DNA from: a virus
Length of the DNA stretch: 64,000 bases
Reading direction: 5' to 3' (one strand)
IMG/VR virus record: IMGVR_UViG_3300027779_000018
Span: 1-64,000 of that record
The position numbers were made by a program, and so were the translations under genes. Shown piece by piece: positions 15,532-23,182 of the stretch. Every line of letters begins with the position of its first letter. The stretch's first letter is position 1. The notes under the pieces are model-generated. The model ran no database searches. It was not told the origin of the DNA and was given only the letters and a program-made list of their open reading frames with translations.

Positions 15532-15979
15532 TTGTTCATTGTGGCCTGCAAAGGAAATACAGATTATATCCAAACCAGTAGAGATTGAGATCATTCAACC
15601 TACACTACCTAGACCCCTTGATTTACAACCACCTAAGTGGTATGTCGTATCAGAGGCACGAATTGCAAATCCATGTAACAAGGTAACCCAAGAAGACGGT
15701 ACAGAGAAACGACCTAAAGCATGTGACCAAGTAGACAGACAGAATCCTGAATGGAAAGAAGGATACACTTATCTAGATAGATTTCTAGATGATATGAAGG
15801 ATCAGAACAGTGGTGATGTAGTATTCGTTGCAACTACTGTTGGTGATTACAAGGTTATGATTAAGAATAACCAAGAGATTAAGAGATACATCAAACAGCT
15901 TGGTGAAGTGATTGTAGTGTATCGTAACGTGACAATGAGTGACGGACAGAAAGGAATAGTTGCCGAAGTTAAGAAATGA
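15482..15979 (+). CDS. Outer-membrane spanin candidate (Rz1-like lipoprotein), 165 aa
   Basis: A hydrophobic signal ends TTTSC, so Cys18 is a probable lipidation site, although the lipobox lacks the usual Leu at -3. The mature part has a proline-rich start (LPRPLDLQPPKW) and a beta-rich body. It overlaps the i-spanin gene by 50 bases. It is longer than lambda Rz1, and its C-terminal domain has no partner in lambda. Confidence 0.7.
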   Translation: MTLRILAILSLLITTTSCSLWPAKEIQIISKPVEIEIIQPTLPRPLDLQPPKWYVVSEARIANPCNKVTQEDGTEKRPKACDQVDRQNPEWKEGYTYLDRFLDDMKDQNSGDVVFVATTVGDYKVMIKNNQEIKRYIKQLGEVIVVYRNVTMSDGQKGIVAEVKK

Positions 15980-16176
15980 TACCACAGGCATTCAATGAAG
16001 TACTAACACTTGAATTCAAATCATTTACATCGAGGATGTGGTTAGATTATTGTGACGAGAATAGTGCATTCGGTTCTCATTACGAGGACTACCCTACATA
16101 CTTAGTAACAAATTTTAAGTATTTAATAAGACGATTTAATGCAAATAATAATCATGAAGATTGGAATGTAAAATAG
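15976..16176 (+). CDS. Hypothetical protein, 66 aa
   Basis: Aromatic-rich small protein (SFTSRMWLDYCDENSAFGSHYEDYPTYLVTNFKYL). Its start overlaps the o-spanin stop by ATGA. No domain recognised. Co-expression with the spanins is implied by the overlap. Confidence 0.6.
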   Translation: MIPQAFNEVLTLEFKSFTSRMWLDYCDENSAFGSHYEDYPTYLVTNFKYLIRRFNANNNHEDWNVK

Positions 16177-16190
16177 GAAACACTTATATT

Positions 16191-17126
16191 ATGAAACCCC
16201 CAGTAATGGAAGATTCACCCACTATGGTGGAACTACCCAATCCCTCACAACCGAAGGGAACATTCACAGGTAAACCACCAACTGCACAATTTGGAGTAGG
16301 TGATCGTGTAAAACCACATACAACTGTATCTGCAGTAGTAGAACCTGAACCTGAACATGGATATGCCCCTGCCGCGGGTGAAATCCTATCTCTATTCTCA
16401 ACACCATTTCTTAGAGGTGTTATAGACCTCGATACAGAGGTTATTGCACAAGACTGTCGGTTACTATGCGATCAGGTTGCAGAGAGAACAGGTTACAACC
16501 CTCAACATGAATACACTACCTATTTCGATGACGATATAAGGACATCCATGCATGATATGGGGTGGTTCAAAGACTTCTCAAACATCATTAAAGATTCCTA
16601 TGTAACATTTGTTACAAACATGTTTCAACACCCAGTGAGTCACCTAGAAAGAGATGACATACACTTGTTTGCATGGGTAAGTCGTTACACTGGGGCCCAT
16701 CAACATGAAGCACACAACCATGTAAACTGTTTAATATCAGGAACCTACTATATTAAGAACACGGATGAGGTAACTCAACCGATCAAATTTTGGAGTCCTA
16801 ACCATGGGGTTATTTCCAATCACCAGTCAGTAGAGAGACCTCAAGAAAGAGATAACATGCCTAATATGGTATTTGATGGTGTCCATGGGAGTGACTCAAC
16901 CATGTCATATTACCCACAAGAGGGACAGTTCCTTCTATGGCCATCATATATACTACACTCAGTTCCACCAGTGATGGGTGATGTGCCTGAAGACTATGAA
17001 CGAATTAGTATATCATTTAACCTCAAACACAGGGTAGAGACTGACAGTAACACTACAGGAGACAATATGAGTTATAGTTTTTTTGAAGAGGAAGTAACAA
17101 ATGAGGGAGAAGCACATGTTAAATAA
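16191..17126 (+). CDS. 2OG-Fe(II) oxygenase (HxH subfamily), about 311 aa
   Basis: The core region has HNHVNCLISGTYYIK, a metal-binding HxH followed by the double-stranded beta-helix. The distal His is in YILHSVPPV and an Arg in ERISISFNL binds 2-oxoglutarate. It resembles the putative 2OG oxygenase family PF13759. A disordered Pro-rich N-terminus of about 70 residues precedes the fold. It is first of three consecutive oxygenase-like genes. Start taken at ATG 16191. Substrate unknown. Confidence 0.8.
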   Translation: MKPPVMEDSPTMVELPNPSQPKGTFTGKPPTAQFGVGDRVKPHTTVSAVVEPEPEHGYAPAAGEILSLFSTPFLRGVIDLDTEVIAQDCRLLCDQVAERTGYNPQHEYTTYFDDDIRTSMHDMGWFKDFSNIIKDSYVTFVTNMFQHPVSHLERDDIHLFAWVSRYTGAHQHEAHNHVNCLISGTYYIKNTDEVTQPIKFWSPNHGVISNHQSVERPQERDNMPNMVFDGVHGSDSTMSYYPQEGQFLLWPSYILHSVPPVMGDVPEDYERISISFNLKHRVETDSNTTGDNMSYSFFEEEVTNEGEAHVK

Positions 17127-17826
17127 AACCTTCTCGATGGATGAGTTATTTCAGATCAGTCCACAATTGGATGCCCACTTCGATGGGACGGTACTCACCA
17201 TAGACAACTTCTATGAGAACCCTGAGATACTCCATGACTTCATTTCAACTCGTAGTTATCCTCTATGGAAATACAGTACAGAACGAGAGAGTAGAAATGG
17301 GGTAGACTACAACGATTGTAGGATAACCGATAAGGTAGCTCACCCAACAAGAATGTATTTCAATGAGATGGATAGAATTGTATCTCTTTGTCGGCAACAT
17401 TGGCATAAGGGAAAATACGAATGGGATTTAATTCAGGAGTTTAACTGTTTTCAAACCATTACACAATTTGACCCCGAATTACAACACTACCCACACACAG
17501 ATTCAACACTGGATACCCCTGATGAAGAAGCAACACTGAATATGATTGTCTACATGGACAAGGTAGAAGACGGTGGAACTGCATTATATGGTGGTACATG
17601 GTTAAGTAATGATGAGGATAGGAACCTTTTATATCCAGTAAAAAAGAGGTTTGATGTAGATCAACTCATCCCTGCAAAATTCAATCGATGTGTCATATTT
17701 CCTGGCAATAGAATCCACGGAGCCTATATTGATGACTACACTAAATACTCAGGTGAAAGTTGGAGATACACTCAAGTGCAATTTCTAACTCCAGTAAGAA
17801 ATGTAAGAGACGAAAGGAATAACTAA
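17101..17826 (+). CDS. 2OG oxygenase-like protein (DUF6445-type), 241 aa
   Basis: HYPHTDS supplies HxD, NMIVYMDKVEDGGTALYGG is a core strand pair with the GGT turn, and the distal His is in FPGNRIHGAYI. The pattern matches DUF6445/prolyl-hydroxylase-like proteins. It overlaps the upstream oxygenase by 26 bases. ATG 17116, with GAGGGA 7 bp ahead, is an alternative start. Probably works with its neighbours. Confidence 0.75.
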   Translation: MREKHMLNKTFSMDELFQISPQLDAHFDGTVLTIDNFYENPEILHDFISTRSYPLWKYSTERESRNGVDYNDCRITDKVAHPTRMYFNEMDRIVSLCRQHWHKGKYEWDLIQEFNCFQTITQFDPELQHYPHTDSTLDTPDEEATLNMIVYMDKVEDGGTALYGGTWLSNDEDRNLLYPVKKRFDVDQLIPAKFNRCVIFPGNRIHGAYIDDYTKYSGESWRYTQVQFLTPVRNVRDERNN

Positions 17827-17829
17827 ATT

Positions 17830-18477
17830 ATGAAAAACCCACCCATATTAATCGTAGGACATGCGGCACTAGATGAAGAGTGTTGTGAAGCAATAATCCA
17901 ACTCCATGAAAAAGCACCGATGACTGAGGTCGTTGAAGGTGACAGACATAACGGTCACTTCATAGCTGTCAACGAAGAAGACGGTAACAGGATGAAGTAT
18001 CTAGACCCCATGGGAAGAATTTCTTATAATGTAGGATTTGATAACGCTGATTTTGAGAAGATCATGTCATGGATAGAGGATGTCATACCATGGAATGAAG
18101 ATTTCCAAAATGTATCATTCATGCAAATAATCCAGTATCCAATGGACTCTGCTATGCCTTTTCACCAAGATCAAGCAGATAGTAATGATACAGGTACTAT
18201 TATATTCAACTTAAATGACGATTTTAAGGGTGGACGGCACATGGTTGACGGTCACCAACTGATTCCTTTTACAGGAACAATGATAGCATTTAATAACTCC
18301 ACTGAACGATGGCATGGAGTTGACCCAATTCTCGTAGGGGAACGATGGGTACTCGCACTATGGTTTGACCGAGGCGATGATAACGATGATAATGAAGTTC
18401 TCGGTGCGATGGAAGCCGCTAACGATGAACAGAACGAAGAAATTAAAGTATTCCCAAAGGCTATACTTAAACAATAA
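17830..18477 (+). CDS. 2OG-Fe(II) oxygenase, prolyl-4-hydroxylase-like, 215 aa
   Basis: FHQDQAD gives the HxD pair, FKGGRHMVDG is the core turn, and ERWHGVDPILVGERWVLALWF gives the distal His and the 2OG-binding Arg. The acidic tail DDNDDNEVLG follows. It starts 4 bp after the previous gene and is the third consecutive oxygenase. The substrate is not deducible. Confidence 0.82.
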   Translation: MKNPPILIVGHAALDEECCEAIIQLHEKAPMTEVVEGDRHNGHFIAVNEEDGNRMKYLDPMGRISYNVGFDNADFEKIMSWIEDVIPWNEDFQNVSFMQIIQYPMDSAMPFHQDQADSNDTGTIIFNLNDDFKGGRHMVDGHQLIPFTGTMIAFNNSTERWHGVDPILVGERWVLALWFDRGDDNDDNEVLGAMEAANDEQNEEIKVFPKAILKQ

Positions 18478-18482
18478 ACAAT

Positions 18483-18695
18483 ATGCAACACCAAGCGACC
18501 ATGAAATGTGCAGTATGTTTAGATGATGTCCGAATAGAAGACATCAAATATCATACCCCCGATGGGGACAAAATATTTTGTGGGCCAAGTTGCAGCCTTA
18601 AATATCACCAAGGAAAGGAAAATGAGAAAACAAATAACAATATTAAAGATTTTAACAACACTAACAGCAATAGCACTGACACTACAAGTGGTTGA
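18483..18695 (+). CDS. Small zinc-binding protein, 70 aa
   Basis: CAVC and CGPSC knuckles 20 or so residues apart in the first half form a treble-clef or ribbon-like zinc site. The C-terminal half is a low-complexity Asn/Thr/Lys tail that looks disordered. Met7 (18501) would remove only a short leader. Function unknown. Confidence 0.6.
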   Translation: MQHQATMKCAVCLDDVRIEDIKYHTPDGDKIFCGPSCSLKYHQGKENEKTNNNIKDFNNTNSNSTDTTSG

Positions 18696-18711
18696 ACTGT
18701 TTATACTATAG
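18622..18711 (+). CDS. Possible 29-aa hydrophobic peptide
   Basis: An AAGGAAAGG ribosome site precedes ATG 18622 inside the tail of the zinc-protein gene, in another frame. The product is MRKQ followed by a hydrophobic helix (ILKILTTLTAIALTLQVVELFIL). The strong SD and membrane character argue for a real small peptide. Its tiny size argues for caution. Confidence 0.35.
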   Translation: MRKQITILKILTTLTAIALTLQVVELFIL

Positions 18712-18723
18712 GAGAAAGACCCG

Positions 18724-18978
18724 ATGCCCATCAAATTAAGACAATCACAAACACAGAGGATTGATAGGCGATCAGAGAAAACAACCACAACACATTACTG
18801 GATGAAGGGTCAAACAGTAGATGTGTTAATAGAGGAATTGGTCAAATGTTATGAAACAGATGACCATGGAAGAGAGGTTACCAAGAAGGGTAAGGGAAAA
18901 CTGAAAATGAAGATACTAAACGAGTTAGTACGAAGAGAAGTTAAACCTTACAAAACACACTTTAAGGTAAGTAAATAA
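18724..18978 (+). CDS. Basic hypothetical protein, 84 aa
   Basis: Lys/Arg/Thr-rich protein preceded by AGGAG at about 10 bp. The middle (MKGQTVDVLIEELVKCYETDDHGREVTKKGKGKLKMKILNELVRRE) is helical and charged, consistent with nucleic-acid binding. No family recognised. Confidence 0.65.
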   Translation: MPIKLRQSQTQRIDRRSEKTTTTHYWMKGQTVDVLIEELVKCYETDDHGREVTKKGKGKLKMKILNELVRREVKPYKTHFKVSK

Positions 18979-19003
18979 ACAATATATTATGAAGGAGAAC
19001 AAC

Positions 19004-19675
19004 GTGAAATATATATTAACTGGCCTATTAGCTTTAGGCCTATCAACACACGCACTAACAGATCATCTAAGTTTTGATGAGACTAGTTTTAGTGGTGATA
19101 TCAACTATGCATCAGATTACATCTTTAGGGGTGTATCTCAAGCAGGTAAACCAGTCGTATCAGTAAGTGCAGTCGTATCAGACTTGCCCGCTGGTGCATA
19201 TGTCGGAGTATGGAGTAGTGATGTAGACTTCTCTAGAGACGGCGACAGTGAAACCACAAGAGAAGTAGATTTCTTTGGTGGATTCGTAACACAGATAGCA
19301 GACAACCTTACGGTTGACTTAGGATACATAAGATATCAGTACGATGGAATCGTAGACGATATTGAAGAGGTGTATGCAGTAGTCAATTGGGGTAACCTGA
19401 CACTATCGAACTATACAGATACAAACACCCATGACAACTACGCAGAAGTAGGATACTCATTCGGGTGGTTATTTGGTGATGCATTTGATGTATCATTTAT
19501 CTATGGTCTCTATGATGAGGATGACACATTTACTATGTTATCGGCGTCAAAGAATTTTGGTTCATCTGACCAGTGGACATTTGGGGTATTGATTGGTGAA
19601 GATGTGCTTGACGGACAAGCATCTAATTCAATCCATGCAAGTATAAATTATAACTTCGGATTTACGAGGGGGTAA
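19004..19675 (+). CDS. TorF/gcw_chp-family outer-membrane porin-like protein, 223 aa
   Basis: Signal peptide MKYILTGLLALGLSTHA, then SGDINYASDYIFRGVSQ, the hallmark start of the TIGR02001 (TorF family putative porin) beta-barrel. Alternating amphipathic strands follow, ending SINYNFGF with an aromatic barrel end. GTG 19004 is preferred over ATG 18989 because AAGGAG lies inside the longer version, 6 bp before the GTG, and the GTG start gives a clean signal peptide. Presumably inserted in the host outer membrane during infection. Confidence 0.85.
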   Translation: MKYILTGLLALGLSTHALTDHLSFDETSFSGDINYASDYIFRGVSQAGKPVVSVSAVVSDLPAGAYVGVWSSDVDFSRDGDSETTREVDFFGGFVTQIADNLTVDLGYIRYQYDGIVDDIEEVYAVVNWGNLTLSNYTDTNTHDNYAEVGYSFGWLFGDAFDVSFIYGLYDEDDTFTMLSASKNFGSSDQWTFGVLIGEDVLDGQASNSIHASINYNFGFTRG

Positions 19676-19679
19676 CACC

Positions 19680-19892
19680 ATGAGTTGGTGGAATACAGTA
19701 ACAGACTTCTTTGGGTTTGAATGGGTCAGAGCAAGAGACGAGAAAGGTCGTTTCGTTGCAGATGATAAATCAACACCTGATGTAGACGAGTCTAAAAAGA
19801 AGGTCTACAAGAAGAGAGTACCTAGAACAGGGTATGCAAAACCCAAAAAAGCATCATCTAAGAAGGAGATGTTGAAGGGTGACTCTAAGTAG
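19680..19892 (+). CDS. Basic hypothetical protein, 70 aa
   Basis: Aromatic N-terminus (MSWWNTVTDFFGFEWVRARDEKGRFVADD) and a Lys-rich disordered C-terminus. The phrase RARDEKGRFVADD resembles a recurrent marine T4-like small protein, but I know no function. It follows the porin by 4 bp. Confidence 0.6.
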   Translation: MSWWNTVTDFFGFEWVRARDEKGRFVADDKSTPDVDESKKKVYKKRVPRTGYAKPKKASSKKEMLKGDSK

Positions 19893-19903
19893 AATCTAGA
19901 ATA

Positions 19904-19923
19904 GTCGGTTCGGGTTCCGACTG
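19904..19923 (+). terminator. Hairpin between CDS and tRNA-Ala
   Basis: AGTCGG and CCGACT pair around an 8-nt loop. A second palindrome, ATGATCGATCAT, lies just downstream. There is no T-run, so this could be a processing signal for the tRNA rather than a terminator. Confidence 0.35.
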
Positions 19924-19986
19924 CAGTTGTCAGATGATCGATCATTATCAGTAATGACTGTAGTACAAAAACCCACCATTTTTTAT

Positions 19987-20062
19987 GGGGCTGTAGCTCA
20001 GTTGGGAGAGCGCTTCCCTTGCACGGAAGAGGTCGTAGGTTCGATCCCTATCAGCTCCACCA
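19987..20062 (+). tRNA. tRNA-Ala (anticodon TGC)
   Basis: A 76-nt cloverleaf with encoded CCA. The acceptor pairs GGGGCTG with CAGCTCC, the anticodon stem CTTCC/GGAAG encloses CTTGCAC, and the T loop is TTCGATC. It reads GCA, a very common Ala codon in these genes. The sequence looks strongly bacterial and could be host-derived. Confidence 0.95.
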
Positions 20063-20088
20063 TTATGCTAAACCAAGAGGAAAACATT

Positions 20089-20277
20089 ATGGACGAAATG
20101 ACATTCGTGGACTACAAGTTCTATCTGAATGGTCAAGGTGACATAGCATTTGATGAAGGTCTCGATACCCATCAATTGCGTGTAAGACAAGGTGATCTAC
20201 TCAGAGTGAGTAGAGACGTTGAAGGACGAATATGTCTACAACGGTATGGTCATGTCTCACCACACGAAAATGACTAA
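20089..20277 (+). CDS. Hypothetical protein, 62 aa
   Basis: ATG 20089 has AAGAGG 8 bp ahead and lies just after the tRNA. In-frame sequence further upstream would run through the tRNA and is not coding. The small beta-type protein (VDYKFYLNGQGDIAFDEGLD) has no known family. Confidence 0.65.
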   Translation: MDEMTFVDYKFYLNGQGDIAFDEGLDTHQLRVRQGDLLRVSRDVEGRICLQRYGHVSPHEND

Positions 20278-20359
20278 ATACATTTGAACGAGTAATAACC
20301 TGTCGAGACGATCAAAAGTCCAAAGGTTATGAAAGTACATACATAATAAGGAGATATAA

Positions 20360-20506
20360 ATGCAATATATAGCATCAATGTCTGCCTCGATACATGACAA
20401 TTACGCCATCTTATCCCGCAGACATCTAAAACCCACATGGAAAAAATTCAATAAGTTATTGAAATCTGGCCGGTTCGACAAGGTAGTTAAGACGTTTATC
20501 TTATAA
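20360..20506 (+). CDS. Small basic protein, 48 aa
   Basis: A near-perfect ribosome site, AAGGAGATATAA, precedes the ATG. The product MQYIASMSASIHDNYAILSRRHLKPTWKK and so on is Lys/Arg-rich and helical. An upstream hairpin pairs ATAACCT (20294) with AGGTTAT. The strong SD makes this short gene credible. Function unknown. Confidence 0.65.
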   Translation: MQYIASMSASIHDNYAILSRRHLKPTWKKFNKLLKSGRFDKVVKTFIL

Positions 20507-20512
20507 ACCCCC

Positions 20513-20541
20513 TTGTCAAAGATGAGTTGGGGTAGTATAAT
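20513..20541 (+). promoter_or_regulatory. Early sigma70-like promoter
   Basis: TTGTCA (20513-20518), 17-bp spacer, TATAAT (20536-20541). A CTAAATA late box follows at 20559-20565, so the operon from 20607 may be read both early and late. Confidence 0.7.
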
Positions 20542-20606
20542 AGACTAATGGTGGAGTACTAAATACCTCTACAAACAACAACTGAATATATTATTAAGGA
20601 ACAAGA

Positions 20607-21518
20607 ATGGCGACTAACATTATAATGCATCAGAAGTCTAACATGACTGCTGAAACAATCAACACCTCATTTGTACGACTCAAGAAACTTAGAGTTCAAA
20701 TGATTCAAGCAGGACACAATGAAGTATCGTTTTTCTGCCTCAAAGATAGAGCGTGTCAAACTGGTGGACTACTGGATTGGATTACCCCAATTCTTTACGA
20801 TGCTGACCCTCTCATTACTGATGAGTCCTATTACCAATTAACGGTCTTAGCCGATCACCCCCAACTTGCAATAGACCATTGTAAGAATATCTTGTGGAAC
20901 CCTGCATTAATTCCCCTAGACCTATGTCAAACTGCTATCCTCGCCAACCTACCATCAAAAGGGGACATCAAGAATATACCCGATAGCGTAGAGTTAGACG
21001 CTGCCACCCTAGTCACCATTAAAGAGAATGCACTACCCTTCATAGAGATGCCGATGAAATGGTGGGACTTTGAAGATGATGATGACATAGACACTGAATT
21101 CAAGGGACAATGGTATTTTGCCTTTGTCAGTGAAGAACTCAAGGACATAAAAACCACCTTCATGGCTGATATCACAAACACTATAGACACCTATAGTGCA
21201 ATAGGTGGTGTTCAAGGATTTATAGAATCCCAATACAAGGGAGTTGTCCTACCCACCAAATGTGGTCAGTTCACCCCTTACTATATCAACAACGAAGAGA
21301 AGAATTTAGAACTTAACGAACAATGGGAAACGAAGATCAGACATTATTTCCCTACTGAGTGGTATCCACCCGATCAGTCAGAAATGGATGCACCCCTGTT
21401 TTCCTATGACCACGAATGGAGAGACGTGTCAAAACAAGTACGATTCTTGTTCATGGATGACAACAACGGTGAACACGATCAGAAATCTGATTTGTATGCA
21501 CGACTATGGTTCCTATAA
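20607..21518 (+). CDS. Hypothetical protein, 303 aa
   Basis: Soluble protein with no domain I recognise. It contains an acidic FEDDDDIDTEFKGQWYFAFVSEE segment at the middle and an aromatic C-terminus (DQKSDLYARLWFL). The coding strand here is visibly richer in C than neighbouring core genes. It overlaps the oxygenase-methyltransferase fusion by 13 bases, so the two are probably made together and may share a pathway. Confidence 0.7.
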   Translation: MATNIIMHQKSNMTAETINTSFVRLKKLRVQMIQAGHNEVSFFCLKDRACQTGGLLDWITPILYDADPLITDESYYQLTVLADHPQLAIDHCKNILWNPALIPLDLCQTAILANLPSKGDIKNIPDSVELDAATLVTIKENALPFIEMPMKWWDFEDDDDIDTEFKGQWYFAFVSEELKDIKTTFMADITNTIDTYSAIGGVQGFIESQYKGVVLPTKCGQFTPYYINNEEKNLELNEQWETKIRHYFPTEWYPPDQSEMDAPLFSYDHEWRDVSKQVRFLFMDDNNGEHDQKSDLYARLWFL

Positions 21519-22798
21519 CGCCCTTAAAGTTGCGCCTACCCTCGGGCGAAGCGCTCGTTAACGGCGTTATAGGAAATAAGGAACATCTAATTTTCGATCA
21601 ATTCCTCACGGACGAGGAATGCAATCACATTGCTACCATACTCAAACGAGACGAACATAAGATTTTGCGTATACCGAATCACGAGGATACTGGTTACACA
21701 GGAACCACTTCTAAATATTCGGTATACAATCTGTTAAATCATGGTGATATTCGCCCCCTGAAACTACCCGATAGACTATTCAACTTATCCCTATTTTCAC
21801 ATTGCACTGAACTATGGGTGCAATGTTGGGGTAACGTATTGCATCAAGGACAAGAATTGTCCACTCACATGCATAGCTCCGTAGAACAACCATTGAATTT
21901 GTGTGCCACGTCCATATACCTAGAAGGCCCCGAACCTTCTTATACACATTGGGAAGACACTGGCCAGACCCAAAACATTCAGGGACAACTCAACGTGGTC
22001 GGACAACACCACGAACACTCAGTCAAACCCAATATACACACACAACCACGGATTTCTATGGCATTGGATATTCATTGGGAGTATAGTCCTCTCATGATCG
22101 AAAACAACACCAAACGATTCATGCACATTCAGAGAAAGGAGAAGGTACTGTACGAATCAGACTATGAGGGTATGCCCATAATCGTTAAAGAAACTAACGA
22201 CACCACCAAATTATACTTCGGTCACCAGTCGAAAATAGTCCAAACGATAATCTCAAAGAAGAATCCTCTCACACTATGGCACACCTATAGTAAGCAGTTA
22301 TGTGAAGTGACCAAACGAGTGAAAGACCCAAAAAATGCATTGGTACTTGGATTGGGGGGTGGAATCATACCCTCATGGTTACTTGCAAACACTAAGTGTA
22401 AGGTTGATGCGGTTGAGATCATACCCGAACTCGAACACATAGCACAAAAATACTTCCACATGCCCAAGAGTATCAATGTCATTATAGACGATGCATTTAA
22501 ATTCGTGCAGGACACTTCAAACACCTATGATATTATCGTTGTCGATCTATGGGAACCCACAGGGGACTTTATGGAGAAGTTTGATGATGCATTCTATAAT
22601 GGATTAAAACAGATTCTCAGAAACCCTAACGGCTGTATTGCAATCAACACCTTATTTCGTATGGATAGGGAACGCCATGACGAGTACCTACTACGACTTA
22701 AAAAGGAATTCACATCCGTAACAGAATGCCTCAACCCTTACCCCAAGAGCAACAATTGTGTCATCTACTGCAGTAATAACACCATAAATAACACATAA
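21506..22798 (+). CDS. 2OG-oxygenase / spermidine-synthase-like methyltransferase fusion, 430 aa
   Basis: Residues about 28-200 form an HxH-type 2OG oxygenase: THMHSS near 120, and HSVKPNIHTQPRISMALDIHW near 171-190. The latter parallels the HSV...RIS pattern of the oxygenase at 16191. Residues about 225-425 form a Rossmann methyltransferase or polyamine-synthase fold: ALVLGLGGGIIPSWLL (motif I), VDAVEIIPE, DDAFKFV and YDIIVVDLWEP. The two catalytic halves are in one frame. The usual spermidine-synthase diamine-binding Asp pattern is not obvious, so methyl or aminopropyl transfer are both open. Confidence 0.75.
   Translation: MVPITPLKLRLPSGEALVNGVIGNKEHLIFDQFLTDEECNHIATILKRDEHKILRIPNHEDTGYTGTTSKYSVYNLLNHGDIRPLKLPDRLFNLSLFSHCTELWVQCWGNVLHQGQELSTHMHSSVEQPLNLCATSIYLEGPEPSYTHWEDTGQTQNIQGQLNVVGQHHEHSVKPNIHTQPRISMALDIHWEYSPLMIENNTKRFMHIQRKEKVLYESDYEGMPIIVKETNDTTKLYFGHQSKIVQTIISKKNPLTLWHTYSKQLCEVTKRVKDPKNALVLGLGGGIIPSWLLANTKCKVDAVEIIPELEHIAQKYFHMPKSINVIIDDAFKFVQDTSNTYDIIVVDLWEPTGDFMEKFDDAFYNGLKQILRNPNGCIAINTLFRMDRERHDEYLLRLKKEFTSVTECLNPYPKSNNCVIYCSNNTINNT
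21510..21575 (+). repeat. 13-bp perfect inverted repeat across a gene junction
   Basis: TTCCTATAACGCC (starting 21510) is matched by GGCGTTATAGGAA (ending 21575) around a roughly 40-nt loop that is unusually GC-rich. It covers the stop of the 303-aa gene and the first codons of the fusion gene. It may be an RNA hairpin controlling coupled translation, or a binding site. Confidence 0.75.
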
Positions 22799-22813
22799 AG
22801 GAAACAATTAAAC

Positions 22814-23182
22814 ATGAAATTTGACAGTAACAACCCCAAAGTATTGGTACACTACGAAACGAGCAACCCCTTAGCCTCTGAGATGTTCGAATACCTAACC
22901 GACAAAGTCCCCTTCATGGATGAGGTAGGAGATTCAAACACTTACGGAAGTTGGGTACACCACACGGACGAGCATGGACTCTTTGACATCTACTTCCACC
23001 TGATAGACAATCCTACCCTCACAGAACCATGGTTAGAATTAGGAGAGGCCATCAGCCACAAAACCTATTTCGTAGACACCACAGGAACGCTGGAGAATAT
23101 ACCCACGAATGCGTCCGTCATCGTAGAAACCACACCCGCGGAGCTATGGGAACGAGTCAAACGAGAGTATCTTGAACGGTGA
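22814..23182 (+). CDS. Hypothetical protein, 122 aa
   Basis: Acidic, aromatic alpha/beta protein (GSWVHHTDEHGLFDIYFHLIDNPTLTEPWLELGEA). It is the third gene of the C-rich operon. AAGGAAAC lies 7-15 bp upstream. No catalytic signature is certain. It overlaps the next gene by 4 bases. Confidence 0.65.
   Translation: MKFDSNNPKVLVHYETSNPLASEMFEYLTDKVPFMDEVGDSNTYGSWVHHTDEHGLFDIYFHLIDNPTLTEPWLELGEAISHKTYFVDTTGTLENIPTNASVIVETTPAELWERVKREYLER

Noticed and set aside
19987-20062. tRNA-Ala as an integration (att) site
   Set aside because: No integrase or flanking direct repeat is visible, and the surrounding genes are lytic T4-type. A translation-supporting tRNA is simpler.
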